This document shows positions 30,119 to 42,343 of a DNA stretch of 64,000 nt, piece by piece (the stretch's first letter is position 1; the number at the start of each line of letters is the position of its first letter). The stretch lies in assembly GCA_036971475.1 (NCBI GenBank), contig JBAIZL010000376.1, positions 715,501 through 779,500 of the forward strand, written 5' to 3'. The translations under genes and the position numbers were made by a program. The notes below the pieces were generated by a model that searched no databases, was not told the origin of the DNA, and worked only from the letters and a program-made list of their open reading frames with translations. Origin of the DNA: Prosapia bicincta. Taxonomy: Eukaryota; Arthropoda; Insecta; Hemiptera; Cercopidae.

Positions 30119-30126
30119 TGTAAGTA
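30119..30126 (+). promoter_or_regulatory. Degenerated TATA box (TGTAAGTA), left IAP B
   Basis: At the position of TATAAGTA in block A, this copy has TGTAAGTA, as does the right copy (31567-31574). A single transition in the second base would weaken TBP binding. The CCCCTAACCAGGGG element just upstream is intact. Confidence 0.45.
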
Positions 30127-30160
30127 CGGACAACACAGACCCAAGTCCTCAGACAACACC

Positions 30161-30565
30161 ATGGTAGGTGTCTACTACTGGACAGATACTCTCACAATCG
30201 AGAAGAAAGCCTTCCCCAAACTATCACCGTATCGTCGTAGATTACGATCGTTTCGTACTTGGAAAGGAGTGTCAAATGATACTGTCAACCCCGGGCGTCT
30301 CAGTGAAGCGGGATTCTTTTACACCGGCCAAGAAGAGCAAACATTGTGCTTTACATGCGCCGGAGGCCTTAAAGATTGGTCAGCGATTGATGATCCGTTA
30401 CAGGAACATGCAAAGTGGTTTCCTAAATGTAAATACATAGTGGGTATAAGTGCTAAACGGGCCCATATGGGGGTAGACATCTGTACAACAGACGATGAAG
30501 ATGACTCGGACGACGATGACGATGTAAACAATCATACGACGACAATACTACTATGTGATCAATAA
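30161..30565 (+). pseudogene. IAP-like gene, left copy B, RING deleted
   Basis: The BIR domain is complete (C63, C66, H83, C90) and the acidic linker is present. After the linker Asn-Asn the sequence jumps, through a filler of about 9 bp (TACGACGAC), to the 3' UTR, removing the whole RING. The ORF of 134 codons ends at a TAA that lies inside the AATAAA polyadenylation signal (30563-30569). It would encode a BIR-only protein if expressed. BIR-only proteins exist in nature, but this one clearly arose by deletion. Confidence 0.85.
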
Positions 30566-30567
30566 AA

Positions 30568-30959
30568 TGATTTTGTTTACATGTGTTTGTACTTATTGAA
30601 ACTCCTTTAATAAAACAAACTATATAAGTAGATCACCATGGGATAAGGTAATAAGTACTAGTGTCTTGATAATAGAGACGTATATTTACATTTAAACAAT
30701 AAACAAAATTAAACATTCAATGTTAAATCTAATTACAATTGCTCGGCTGTCGCTTTATACACATTATCGTTACAATCAGCTTGACAGGTCGCAACCCGCA
30801 TGAGACACATTACTAGATATCTAGTAAACTCGGCCTCTAGACAAGTTTAACACTAGCTTAGACATATCTCTGTAAACTGTAAAAAATTCAACCATCTGGC
30901 GTAATTTAGGCTAAATATAACTTCGCAAAAACATGTAAACTCATGTCCTAGGTCTAAAT
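30568..30959. other. Unique spacer at centre of IAP palindrome B
   Basis: Near-identical to 15869-16262, including ACTAGATATCTAGT and the plus-strand AATAAA motifs. No gene seen. Confidence 0.75.
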
Positions 30960-32898
30960 CTATTGATCACATAGTAGTATTTACATTAGGCTTAGCTACG
31001 ATAGATACACTCTTATCGTAGCGGATGTCCGCACTCTGCACATGCCACACTCTTGAAGGTTCAATGCATACCCCAGACAGGCAAACACATGTCCGCACGG
31101 TAGAAGGGCAACCTGTATATCATCGATACAGCAAATCTTGCACAGCGTACGACCATCCTGATTGTTTACATCGTCATCGTCGTCCGAGTCGTCTTCATCA
31201 TCTGTTGTACAGATGTCTACCCCCATATGGGCCCGTTTAGCACTTATACCCACTATGTATTTACATTTAGGAAACCACTTTGCATGTTCCTGTAACGGAT
31301 CATCAATCGCTGACCAATCTTTAAGGCCTCCGGCGCATGTAAAGCACAATGTTTGCTCTTCTTGGCCGGTGTAAAAGAATCCCGCTTCACTGAGACGCCC
31401 GGGGTTGACAGTATCATTTGACACTCCTTTCCAAGTACGAAACGATCGTAATCTACGACGATACGGTGATAGTTTGGGGAAGGCTTTCTTCTCGATTGTG
31501 AGAGTATCTGTCCAGTAGTAGACACCTACCATGGTGTTGTCTGAGGACTTGGGTCTGTGTTGTCCGTACTTACATTGCTCCCCTGGTTAGGGGTTGATTA
31601 CATAAAGGCTGATAGGGGTTACATAGGCATGTTGAACTCGTTCAGATTTATGCTCGGCAATAGGCCGATTTCTCCTGCAGACGGACTAGTGTTAAAGTAA
31701 GTATAGGTGGCAAGTTAATCCTCTACAGATGACCTACCGATGTTCCGGACGCCGTCTTGACCGACATTGTGTTTGACGTCATTTGCTGCGGTTATGTTGA
31801 TATGTCCAGAGTGTGCTGGTGATTAACAATATTACTGTAAAGGTTTTAGACAAGCATTTATTTGTCGAGCTCTGTGTGTGAACTTATCTACACCCGCAAT
31901 GAAACGTAATAACACTGTATATTGACCTGTAGGATAATGTACGGTAACGTGCATATTGGCTTATTACAGGATATGTGTAGATTTACATGTATATCGACTT
32001 AACACAATATGTAGCACTATGTAGGTTAACATCCATATATACCTAATACAGGTTTACATTCATCCTGGCTTAATACAGGGTGTAGACCTAATTAGGGTAT
32101 GTCTTGCATATGTCTTAATACAGGATGTATGTAGGTTTACCTGGTAATTGGATTAACACGGTATGTGTTGCTATGTAGCTTTACGTACATATTGGCCTAT
32201 CACAGGAGGAATGTAGGGTATCATACATATTGGCCTAATACAGGATGTATATGGGTTAACACAGTATGTAGGGTAACGCATATTGTCTTATTTCAGGAGG
32301 AATGTAGGTTTACACGCTTATTGGTTTAACACAGGATGTAGAGTAACGCACATAATGGTTTAATACAGGATGTATACTATTGAGATTGGGCAAGCATTGA
32401 TAGCTGTTTTACCACTCCAAGCTGGCTTTACCTATGGCCTTTCTCCAAGGTGGCTTTACCTAAGACCTGACTCCAGGGTAGCTTTACCTAAGTCCAGGGT
32501 GGATTTAACTACGGCCTGACTCCAAGGTAGCTTTACCTACGACCTCAAAGGTAGCTTTACTTAGGGCCTACCTGAAAGGTAGCTTTACCTTAGTTAGTAT
32601 GCTGTAAATGATACAACATACCTAGACAATACGTGTAAAGGCCTTGACGGTTTCTATATAGATATTTTGGTATGCGATGGTAGCTATAATTATGCCTAAG
32701 ACCTAGGGCTTTTGCCGGTGCCTTCACTCACCATAACCCATTAGCTGAAACGTTGAGCTAGCCTTCACCAGCCGTAGCCTATTTGAACTTGGTGTCAATG
32801 TTGTTCGTTTGAACTTCGCGTATGTTGGTCGGTTAAACTTAGCGTAGGACAGTAGTTTAGTTGAAACGTTGGTTATTTGATCTAGCCTACATTGGCCA
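30960..32898 (-). repeat. Right arm of IAP inverted repeat, block B
   Basis: Mirror of 28797-30567. It ends at CATTGGCCA (32898), 3 bp beyond the matching end in block A, and is then followed by unrelated sequence. Confidence 0.9.
30996..31532 (-). CDS. IAP-like BIR-RING protein, right copy B
   Basis: Open 178-codon ORF. The BIR (C63, C66, H83, C90) is intact, the linker acidic, and RING residues 131-166 carry the same Tyr155 in place of the sixth zinc ligand as right copy A. It has Asn39 where right copy A has Ile39. The upstream element is TGTAAGTA, not TATAAGTA, and the expected AATAAA reads AATAGA, so promoter and 3' signal both look weakened. Confidence 0.8.
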   Translation of the reverse strand: MVGVYYWTDTLTIEKKAFPKLSPYRRRLRSFRTWKGVSNDTVNPGRLSEAGFFYTGQEEQTLCFTCAGGLKDWSAIDDPLQEHAKWFPKCKYIVGISAKRAHMGVDICTTDDEDDSDDDDDVNNQDGRTLCKICCIDDIQVALLPCGHVFACLGYALNLQECGMCRVRTSATIRVYLS

Positions 32899-33097
32899 GT
32901 AAAAACCACTACAGCACGAGTGCAATCCATAGGGGTAGTTGTGTCGTGACGCGTAATATGCTCATCCTCTTCCATTGAAAATAATCACATCATGTTAGTG
33001 GGTGCTATGAATCTGTCAAAATTTTGTATTTTTACTGTCCACGGAATAATCTTACATTGTGTTCGTAGTGATATAAGTGACCGTTTATAATCTAGGT
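32899..33097. other. Short unique stretch between block B and the 7-kb array
   Basis: About 200 bp with no match elsewhere in the window. CAGTAAAAA near 32897 and TTTTTACTG near 33031 could be ends of a small DNA element, but no target duplication is visible. No gene seen. Confidence 0.5.
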
Positions 33098-33164
33098 TAT
33101 TAAGAATGCGCAACGATATTGTGCAGAAGCGAACGGTCGAACGATGACTTCCATCTTACCGATA

Positions 33165-33225
33165 CGAGAGAGACAGAGAGAGAGAGAGAGAGACAGGGGA
33201 GGTAGGTAGAGAGAAAGAGAGAGGT
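33165..33225. repeat. (GA)n tract, unit 1
   Basis: GA-dinucleotide-rich stretch near the start of the unit. Copies near 40262-40334 and 47278-47350 have longer pure GA runs. Confidence 0.85.
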
Positions 33226-33315
33226 GTGGGGAGTTATGGAAACTATTGGGATAATGGATGGTTTGGATAGCTTCCAAGACCAGTGTAATACGAAATATTA
33301 AGAATTTTACATCGC

Positions 33316-34590
33316 GATGAAAAGGATGGTTACCGTGCCATGTTGTATCCTCGCCTCAAGGAGAAGACCTCAATGAGGAGATCGTTGAAGACATGGTGTG
33401 AGGGGAAGGAGTATGCGACTCACAATGGTCTTGCCAATCACGTGAAGACCACTCATAAAGGGAGATGATTTTCCGATTCCTGATGTGGCAGATCCGCTCC
33501 CTGTTCTTCCTGGTCTTTTGTAAACGAGGAGTCCGTCACCATCTGCGTCGACGACGATGGCATCATCTAGTGTTATTATTAGTTATAGTTTAGCGTGTAA
33601 GGGTGTTTTAAGTAAAAAGGGGGTGGGACGTCCAGCTGCAATGTCGGAAAACCCGTGTAACGGGTGGCTGATCGAGCCATCCCGAACCTGGATCCCGTGG
33701 ATGGGGGGAGAGTGGCTCTGCAACCGGAGCCACAGGTGACTGCCAAAGATAAGCAGCTTGCGTAGCTAAGCTCAGTCAGGCACAAGCTGAGTCAAGCTCA
33801 CCTTTGCCGACTTAGAGAGAGTGGTGAATGGATGGCTGCTGTCGCTGGTGGCGGGTCGGTTCTAAGCCTTCAGGGGGTCGATGTGCGGGTTGCCGTGGCC
33901 GTCCTGTTAAAGGCACGGCCTCTATGATCCTGTGGAGGCTTCACGAATACAGAAGTTATACAGGATCAGCAGGAAGAAGGCATTGCGGGGGTGTTCGGAG
34001 GTGATGACCTGTTTTGTGCCTTGGGGACAAGTGAGGTTAATGACCACTTCCGGGCCTAGTTTTCCAGGAATAATTACTCCTTGAGTAGGGCACCGGGAGG
34101 AGGTGAAGATTTCGTTTTGCCTCCTCAGGTGAGGGCGGCTCATAGGTTAGCCCCGAGTCAGGGATATAGCCTGTCAGGCCATGAATTCTCGGTCTTGCCC
34201 TATGCTGATGACATAGCCCTCTTCTCTCCTGGCGTGGAAAAGATGCGCCACCTGCTCGCGGTCACTGGCGAAGTCGCGTCATGGGCTGGCCTTAATTTCA
34301 ATGCTACTAAAAGTGCCAGCTTCGACGTTAACTGCCGAGTGAAGCGGCCGCTACGGTTTTTGAAATTAATAATAAAGAGATGGCGATCCTCGGGGAAGGC
34401 GAGAAGTACTCTCACCTGGGTGTCCCCAATGGCTTTAAGATCTGCCATACCCCCTGGAGAGTATTAATCCGTACACGTATTGGACGCCTTCGCACCGATG
34501 AAGACCTTGCCTGCTACATATCGTGGAGACTTGATGGGCAGTTCGGCAGACACGGTGGTGACATTGCGTCCTCAGTAAGATCATTGATCT
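33316..34590 (+). pseudogene. R2/NeSL-like non-LTR retrotransposon remnant, unit 1
   Basis: A zinc-finger remnant at 33316-33468 (GKEYATHNGLANHVKTTHKG) looks like the N-terminal C2H2 finger of R2-clade elements, but the first half reads W-C-E-G, so one Cys is missing. Near 33930-34080, across a frameshift, SRIQKLYRISRKKALR followed by NDHF matches the segment before the RT domain. Then 34081-34590 holds RT core blocks: YADDIALFSP, a WAGLNFNATKSA block and, in another frame from 34380, LGEGEKYSHLGVPNGF. The RT fingers between these blocks are deleted. The 3' part ends with FGRHGGDIAS. Dead, with frameshifts and deletions. Confidence 0.75.
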
Positions 34591-34759
34591 AAAAGCACCA
34601 TTAGAAAGTCTACGTAAGTCCAGAATGATGTACTAAGTCGAGAAGGTTTAGAACTGTTGGACGAGCAGACGAATAGACTATACAAACGTCATCTATGCGC
34701 AGTCTACGACTCCGACGGCGCGATTGAATAAGAACATACACGTTCTATCTGCCCCCCAA

Positions 34760-35330
34760 TCAGTACTACTAAGATCTTAACATATCTAATATCTTGCTTC
34801 ATAAAATCCACAAATCACGTACACCTGGTATCCAAGAAAGCCTTTTATCCGATAAAAGATCAAAAAGTCAACCTCTATCCATGGTTTGAAACTGAATCCC
34901 ATCAAGATAAAGGATAGGCTCCTGGTGTTACCTGCGACGACTAATTGCTATACACTAGGCATTCGAAGCCCATAGATTTAGTCCATTCTTGCAATTTATT
35001 AATAGCTAATTGAACGGACTTCCTGCTTTTGCCATTCTTCTAGCAGCCTCGGATATACAAATGTCGTCCACAAACAGCAAACAGTGGACTGCGACTGTAC
35101 GTTTTAAGTGACACTGATATTGGCAAGGCCAAAACAGTGTCACGCTCAGAATGCCACCCTGCGGTGTACCATTCTCTAGTTCAAAGCGAACTAGAGTTTT
35201 CTCAGTTGGTCTATCTCAGAGTTCCAACTGTACTTTATAGTAGGTAGTTCCCTTCAAAATCCTTTTTGTGTGTAGTAGGTTGAGAAACGAAATTTCTAGA
35301 GCACCTGATTCCTGTTAAGTCGCAAGACCC
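34760..35330 (-). pseudogene. Jockey-like non-LTR reverse transcriptase remnant, unit 1
   Basis: Minus-strand RT with in-frame stops and frameshifts. Recognisable blocks: NGTPQGGILSVTLF (35136-35178), LFVDDICIS with catalytic Asp pair (near 35055-35075), and downstream thumb-like PILYLDGIQF and DKRLSWIPGVRDL (34820-34930). Block order and the VDD motif fit Jockey/CR1-type elements. It lies antisense next to the R2-like remnant. Confidence 0.75.
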
Positions 35331-38300
35331 ACATTATACATCCTGTAGAGTGTATAAGGAGTATATTGAAGTAAGTGTTGTCAGTTTTGTTTGTGTTGGG
35401 CTGCGGTACCGCGAAAGTGCGCCAAACCTCTCTTAGTTTAACTTTAGACGCCTTTGCTTAAATAAAAAACTCACAAAATCAATGGTTTTAGACAAAAAAA
35501 TTTATTTATCTGGAACATAAACACGGCCATAAAAATAAATACGTTGAGCAGTAAACTAAACCATTGCCATAATTGTTTGAGTCGAAAACGTACTCAGACA
35601 CCTTTCTGTAGGAAATAAAATTATTTCTGTAATGCCAGGGATTTCCAAACCGGACACAATATGGCCTATTTTTCAGATAATAACCAACGCAAAGATGATA
35701 TGTATATAATAATATAGATTCTTTATTATTACAATGATTTGTGTTGCATTCTTTAGTAACTTACCTGCTTTAACCCTTCTCACTTAAAACAGAACAAGAT
35801 CTAAATCCACGTCCGCTTCTAGGTCGAGACATTTCCTTAACTAGGTTTTCAATTTTAGATATCTGTGTAATATGCTTAGACATGGGTAATTTGGAAATTT
35901 AAAACATATTTTAATTTTTGCAATAAACTTATATTAACTGGAGCAATGTGTGGTCGTCTGAATGTACTGTATAGTATAAATAACTTTACCAAATTTTTAT
36001 ATAGCAATTTAGTATAAACAACATGTTTGCATTTAAGTTTCAACATTTCGATATTCGTCGTTTATACCTGAATACTTTTTTTATTATAATAAATTATGAG
36101 CAGCAAACTACCATTTACCTTCGAGAGGGCGCATGATGAACTTTTCTCCTCACGTTCATTATTTGTTAAGAAAATGTCTTCCTAGTTGTCATAAGTTTAT
36201 TTCCGACTCGTTTTTCCACACCCTTCATTTTGAAAACGGACCAACCGAATTTTGTTAATTTTTTCCTCATTACTTTAGTGTACATTTAATCTGTGTCACA
36301 CGTGGTCAGATTGCGGAGGTTTCGTTTGCAAGCGCCCTTTCGTGTAAGTTATTTGAGCGGAGTTCCTCGTGCAGTTATTTACATTACAAAAGACTTTGTG
36401 GAGTTTAATTTTATTATTTTTTTAGTGTTGTATGTCTTTTTAGTATCTAAGTTTCACATTTTACTGTTGTTAAATTTCAAGAGGAGAGAATTCGTAAATT
36501 GCTATGTGGTGTCAAAAAAAAGAAAACCCAATACGAAATATATCTACCGGAAATTCTCTTAGACAAGTCTTTTATGATTCTGATGAAAACAAGTCTCTTT
36601 GCCAGATGATGAACATGGCGAAGAAGTCAATGAAATTGTAAATAAAACAAATGAAGACATAATAGGCGAATCTGAAAATGACGAGAATGACCAATTTGTT
36701 GAAATGTTAGAGTTCAGTTTTACAATAGAAAAAACCTTTTTTTTAGTAAAATACGAAAAATGCTGTAGCATAATGAAACAAAAAGGCAAGGGAGAACACC
36801 AAAAAGAAACATAATTCTTATGAGAGTGGGTCATATTACTAGTGGCGACTAGTGAGCTTAGAAATAAACGATTATCAATTGTTTTTCAACAAAGACTCTA
36901 AGATCCTGCTGGAGCCTGTTGTGTTATAAAAATATTATTTTTTCATCCACTACTTTTTAGGTTTATATATTTGAATAAAAGTATTCCTTATTTTCACTAA
37001 ACATTATAATTAATTTCATATTCTTATATGTAGGGCCTACTATCACGATAGAATATTTTTTATGTTCAGACGTTGAATTACTTTATAACAGAAAAATAAC
37101 CGGCATTGCCTCTCCCGTAATGAAAACATTGGTCTAGTATACATTGCTTACACGTTTAATAAATTCAAAATATTTTTAGAAATATAACGTTTAGAATTAT
37201 TGATGACGTCGGACGAAGAAATGCAGAGTCTTTAGAGGAATAACACGTCTCCCAATTACGTTAGAATGTTGGTTTTATTTGAAAATGCAATTAGTGAGCA
37301 GTATTTTAAACTTTGCAGAGACATTTGTTTCAATATATTACTTCCTACATTCATCATCACGTAAAAACCGATATTGTTTCTTATTTTAAGATGTGTATAT
37401 TCCATATACATCCGTATTTGTTTGTTTGTTTGATTGTGTCCTTTTAACGTTTGGGGGTGGTATAGAGAAGAAAAAACCCATTGAGATGATTTACTTATGA
37501 AACCATGGTAGGGTAAAATAAGGTCGTTCTCCGCAAAGATGTAACACTGACCTGTGGATTGTGATTCTCCAGCAATTAACAATGGAACTATATAATCATT
37601 TTCTAATCATGTATTTTTAAATCTATTGTTTCTATTATTCCTTCCTGCTTACAAAGATTACATAAAGAATGATACACTACACACAAAAGGACGCTTTCAT
37701 TCATCACCAGAAGGTTTCGCACTACTTGCATAACCTAAATATTTATAATTTAAATGATTTTATTTCTTATTTTATAATTAACCTTTTAAAACTTTTAACG
37801 GAAAACATGATATGTTTATATTTTTTTCCTGTCGAAAAACAAGTTTTGATCATCATTTCCAATCAAAGTTAGCTTCTAAGACGAAATCTTTTAAAAAAAG
37901 TAAAAATACAAAAAATAAATAAAAAATAAGTGTATAACAACAACAAACAATAAAGTTTAAATAAATAGTAGGAAAAGAAAAATAATTATGCAACAAAAAT
38001 AACACAACAAGTAACAATAAAAGAATTAAAGTATTAAAAATATGATAACAATAACTATTCTACATTTGAAAAATAAGAAATTCAAAATATAATAATAAAA
38101 AACAATCAAGAAAGGTATTTAAAATAAACATAACAGTAAAAACATATCTATACACAACACAAAAGAAATATAATTAAATATTAAAATAATTTTTAAAATT
38201 AATAAATAATTTTTAAAAAAAGAGATGAAAAACCAAACATGGTTATCATTGCCTACCCGCACGAAATAGATAATTTTAATAAAAGAAATTTAAACCTAAA

Positions 38301-38948
38301 ACTAAAAACACTTATAGCCAATACTACTACAACGATATCAAACAGCGGCACTAGGTAACTAAGATTAAAACACAGTAAACAATGCAATTAAATTGAAATT
38401 AAAAAAAATTATTAAGGAAATTAAGATACGAAATATTCTGATGTAAACTCTAAGTATCTAAATCTTAATATCCAAATGTTGAATACCTAAAACTAACTCC
38501 TACTACAAGCTTAAGGATTAAACATGAAAACTAGGTTAAGTAAACAAATAAATCAATTTTTTGTCTATTAAACTTCATGTGGCTATACGAAAGAGATACT
38601 TACTTGGTCATAACCCCGATAGAGAATAAGTCTTCCACTAGATTCAAACTCTTACAAATTTTAATCTCTTCTCTCTATCACACTCAATAATACTTTTTTG
38701 GTCTGTACATTTGAATCTTGTCTAATATTTACCATCTTTTGGCTATAAAACTATCACACTCAGTAATAAAATCTATAGGTTCTTCTTGAAACATAGACAA
38801 TGTTTAAAATTTAAATATACAAAACTATTCGTATATCTTGCCTTATTTACTTTAGCTTTTTTGTTAAAAACATATTAACAATATTAAATATCACAGATAT
38901 TGCATCTAATGCTCGTCCAGATATATATTTAATTAAACCAAGTTCTAT
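35331..38948. other. AT-rich interval of the 7-kb unit, no firm gene
   Basis: About 3.6 kb. Several ORFs of 70-108 codons are open but unrecognised, and being near-identical in the tandem copies they carry no evidence of selection. An acidic reading around 36560-36715 (FYDSDENKS, then after a shift LPDDEHGEE) faintly resembles the N-terminal acidic part of piggyBac-type transposases; this is only a guess. From about 37880 to 38430 the plus strand is strikingly A-rich. Confidence 0.5.
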
Positions 38949-40009
38949 TGTAACGTTCTAGCCCTTTTTCCTGGGGTAAGTATTACTTTTATTTGAAATG
39001 TTTTATCATTAATTGCTAATTGCTTATTACCATCATAATTAATTTTTACTTACCAGGGCTCTAGTTCTACGCCACAGCTCAGGCAGAAATTGTCTGACTG
39101 AAACGTTGTTCATATCTTGAAGCTAGAACTAAGTTACTTGTGAAATAAGAATTGAAAGTTTTAAAATACAAAATTATACAATTTATTAATCAATGACAAA
39201 TTACAAAAACACAAATGACACCAAGTGTCAAGTAATTAACCTTTAATTACTGCTAACTATTCCATACATATTTAAATTACTTATTAACTTTTCAAATTTA
39301 TATATATCGAGAAGGTAGTAACTTAAGTTTTCCAATTTAATTTTAGGAATGAATATTCAAAGGCGATTTCTACCGTTCATGAGTTAATCTTTTATCATTT
39401 AAAATTTAACATTAAAATACATTTTCTTATTATTATCTAAAACGTACCTGGTTGTGCACATTACTTGTAAAACACTATAACATGTACCATTGAACATTGC
39501 GCATCGCTTTTGTACACTAATCACTACACATCGCTCTTGGAATCAGCGCTCTTAAGCAAAAATGATATAACCTTTTACTTATTTGATATACATAAATAAT
39601 CGCTTCTGACTTCTTCTTTAGGTGCGTAATAAAATTTGGTACCGGCCTTGATATCTTAAATTTTGAATACTGGAAGCTTACAAATTTTTAAGTTATGTCC
39701 GAAAATGCCATCGCGTCCGTCTCGTTCAAAGACTTTTAGTGAAGTGGGCTCGTTTCAAGGACGAGATAACTGAAATTTTCAAACAAAGTCCCACCCTTTG
39801 TTGCATGATGTGCTTAATTACCTTAAGTTACCATCTCGTACGATATTTTTCAATTTCGCACGCTAGGAGCGCTTACTACCTACGCTAGATTCACAAATGA
39901 GCACCAATAAAACAAAAATTTTCTTTTATATTGAGACGATATAATTATTAAATAAAATTAAATATATAAATGAATTTATATGTAACACCTTATGTTTAAG
40001 AGTGTTACA
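38949..40009. mobile_element. Probable solo LTR, unit 1
   Basis: 1061 bp beginning TGTAAC and ending GTTACA (perfect 6-bp inverted ends in TG...CA form), flanked by the 4-bp direct repeat CTAT (38945-38948 and 40010-40013), as expected for a Ty3/gypsy-like integration. It contains AATAAA at 39906. No internal retrovirus-like coding region is adjacent, so a solo LTR is the simplest reading. Confidence 0.5.
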
Positions 40010-40260
40010 CTATATATGACAAACAATATTCATTTTCAATTGGAAATTCGCTGACCTTTTTGGAGATAAAATGGACTGTTTATCTCTCAATATCGTATTT
40101 ATAGCAATAGTTACCTGTAGCAAAGTATGAGATAATGCATTCACATAGACATATACTTCCAGGTCAAGCCGATTGTGCCTTTTACCTAATTCTATTAAGA
40201 ATGCGCAACGATATTGTGCAGAAGCGAACGGTCGATCGCTGACTTCCATCTTACCGATAC

Positions 40261-40313
<53 letters not shown>

Positions 40314-40410
40314 TAGGGAGAGAGAAAGAGAGAGGTGTGGGGAGTTATGGAAACTATTGGGATAATGGATGGTTTGGATAGCTTCGAAGACCAGTGTGAT
40401 ACGAAATATT

Positions 40411-41605
40411 AAGAATTTTACATCGCGATGAAAAGGATGGTTACCGTGCCATGTTGTATCCTCGCCTCAAGGAGAAGACCTCAATGAGGAGATCGTTGAA
40501 GACATGGTGTGAGGGGAAGGAGTATGCGACTCACTATGGTCTTGCCAATCACGTGAAGACCACTCATAAAGGGAGATGATTTTCCGGTTCCTGATGTGGC
40601 AGATCCGCTCCCTGTTCTTCCTGGTCTTTTGTAAACGAGGAGTCCGTCACCATCTGCGACGACGACGATGGCATCATCTAGTGTTATTATTAGTTACAGT
40701 TTAGCGTGTAAGGGTGTTTTAAGTAAAAAGGGGGTGGGACGTCCAGCTGCAATGTCGGAAAACCCGTGTAACGGGTGGCTGATCGAGCCATCCCGAACCT
40801 GGATCCCGTGGATGGGGGGAGAGTGGCTCTGCAGAGAGAGAGTGGTGAATGGATGGCTGCTGTCGCTGTTGGCGGGTCGGTTCTAAGCCTTCAGGGGGTC
40901 GACGTGCGGGTTGCCGTGGCCGTCCTGTTAAAGGCACGGCCTCTATGATCCTGTGGAGGCTTCACGAATACAGAAGTTATATAGGATCAGCAGGAAGAAG
41001 GCATTGCGGGGGTGTTCGGAGGTGATGACCTGTTTTGTGCCTTGGGGACAAGTGAGGTTAATGACCACTTCCGGGCCTAGTTTTCCAGGAATAATTACTC
41101 CTTGAGAAGGGCACCGGGAGGAGGTGAAGATTTCGTTTTGCCTCCTCAGGTGAGGGCGGCTCATAGCTTAGCCCCGAGTCAGGGATATAGCCTGTCAGGC
41201 CATGAGTTCTCGTTCTTGCCCTATGCTGATGACATAGCCCTCTTCTCTCCTGGCGTGGAAGAGATGCGCCACCTGCTCGTGGTCACTGGCGAGGTCGCGT
41301 CATGGGCTGGCCTTAATTTCAATGCTACTAAAAGTGCCAGCTTCGACTTCGACTGCCGAGTGAAGCGACCGCCACGGTTTTTGAAATTAATAATAAAGAG
41401 ATGGCGATCCTCGGGGAAGGCGAGGAGTACTCTCACCTGGGTGTCCCCAAGATCTGCCAGACCCCGGTGGAGAGTATTAATCCGTACACTTATTGGACGC
41501 CTTCGCACCGATGAAGACCTTGCCTGCTACATATCGTTCAGACTTGATGGGCAATTCGGCAGAGACGGTGGTGACATTGCGTCCTCAGAGAGATCATTGA
41601 TCTAA
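40411..41605 (+). pseudogene. R2/NeSL-like retrotransposon remnant, unit 2
   Basis: Same layout as the unit 1 copy: zinc-finger remnant near 40411-40563, pre-RT segment near 40950-41100, RT blocks 41102-41605 (YADDIALFSP at about 41219). It lacks about 90 bp near 40833 and 9 bp (codons for Asn-Gly-Phe) near 41449 relative to unit 1. Ends with FGRDGGDIAS. Confidence 0.75.
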
Positions 41606-41772
41606 AAGCCCCATTAGAAAGTCTACGTACGTCCAGAATGATGTACTGAGTCTAGAAGGTTTAGAACTGTAGGCCGAGCAGACGAATAGACTATACAAAC
41701 GTCATCTATGCGCAGTCTACGACTACGACGGCGCGATTGAATAGGAACATACAAGTTCTATCTGCCCCCCAA

Positions 41773-42343
41773 CCAGTACCACTAAGATCTTAACATATCT
41801 AATATCTTGCTTCATAAAATCCACAAATCACGCACACCTGGGATCCAAGAAAGCCTTTTATCCGATGAAAGACCAAAAAGTCAACCTCTATCCATGGTTT
41901 GAAACTGAATCCCATCAAGATAAAGGATAGGCTCCTGGTGTTACCTGCGACGACTAATTGCTATACACTAGGCATTCGAAGCCCATAGATTTAGTCCATT
42001 CTTGCAATTTATTAATAGCTAATTGAACAGACTTCCTGCTTTTGCCATTCTTCTAGCAGCCTCGGATATACAAATGTCGTCCACAAACAGCAAACAGTGG
42101 ACTGCGACTGTACGTTTTAAGTGACACTGATATTGGCAAGGCCAAAACAGTGTCACGCTCAGAATGCCACCCTGCGGTGTATCATTCTCTAGTTCAAAGC
42201 GAACTAGAGTTTTCTCAGTTGGTCTATCTCAGAGTTCCAACTGTACTTTATAGTAGGTAGTTCCCTTCAAAATCCTTTTTGTGTGTAGTAGGTTGAGAAA
42301 CGAAATTTCTAGAGCACCTGATTCCTGTTAAGTCGCAAGACCC
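41773..42343 (-). pseudogene. Jockey-like RT remnant, unit 2
   Basis: Counterpart of 34760-35330 at +7013, with the same blocks and stops. The PQGG block sits at about 42149-42190. Confidence 0.75.

Larger units (their letters stand above)
28797..30567 (+). repeat. Left arm of IAP inverted repeat, block B
   Basis: Counterpart of 13965-15868. It keeps the 34 bp lost from the left arm of A (near 29500) but has lost most of the RING-coding part of its IAP near 30534. A perfect CRE TGACGTCA lies at 29912-29919, followed by CAAGATGGCG. Inverted mate: 30960-32898. Confidence 0.9.

Noticed and set aside
32893..33038. Small inverted-repeat transposon (CAGTAAAAA ... TTTTTACTG)
   Set aside because: Only about 9 bp of inverted match and no target duplication.
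36293..36834. piggyBac-type transposase N-terminus
   Set aside because: Only a faint acidic motif across a frameshift. No catalytic block and no TTAA-flanked ends were identified.
37256..37582. 108-codon minus-strand ORF conserved in three units
   Set aside because: Identical only through recent tandem duplication; composition and content suggest chance.
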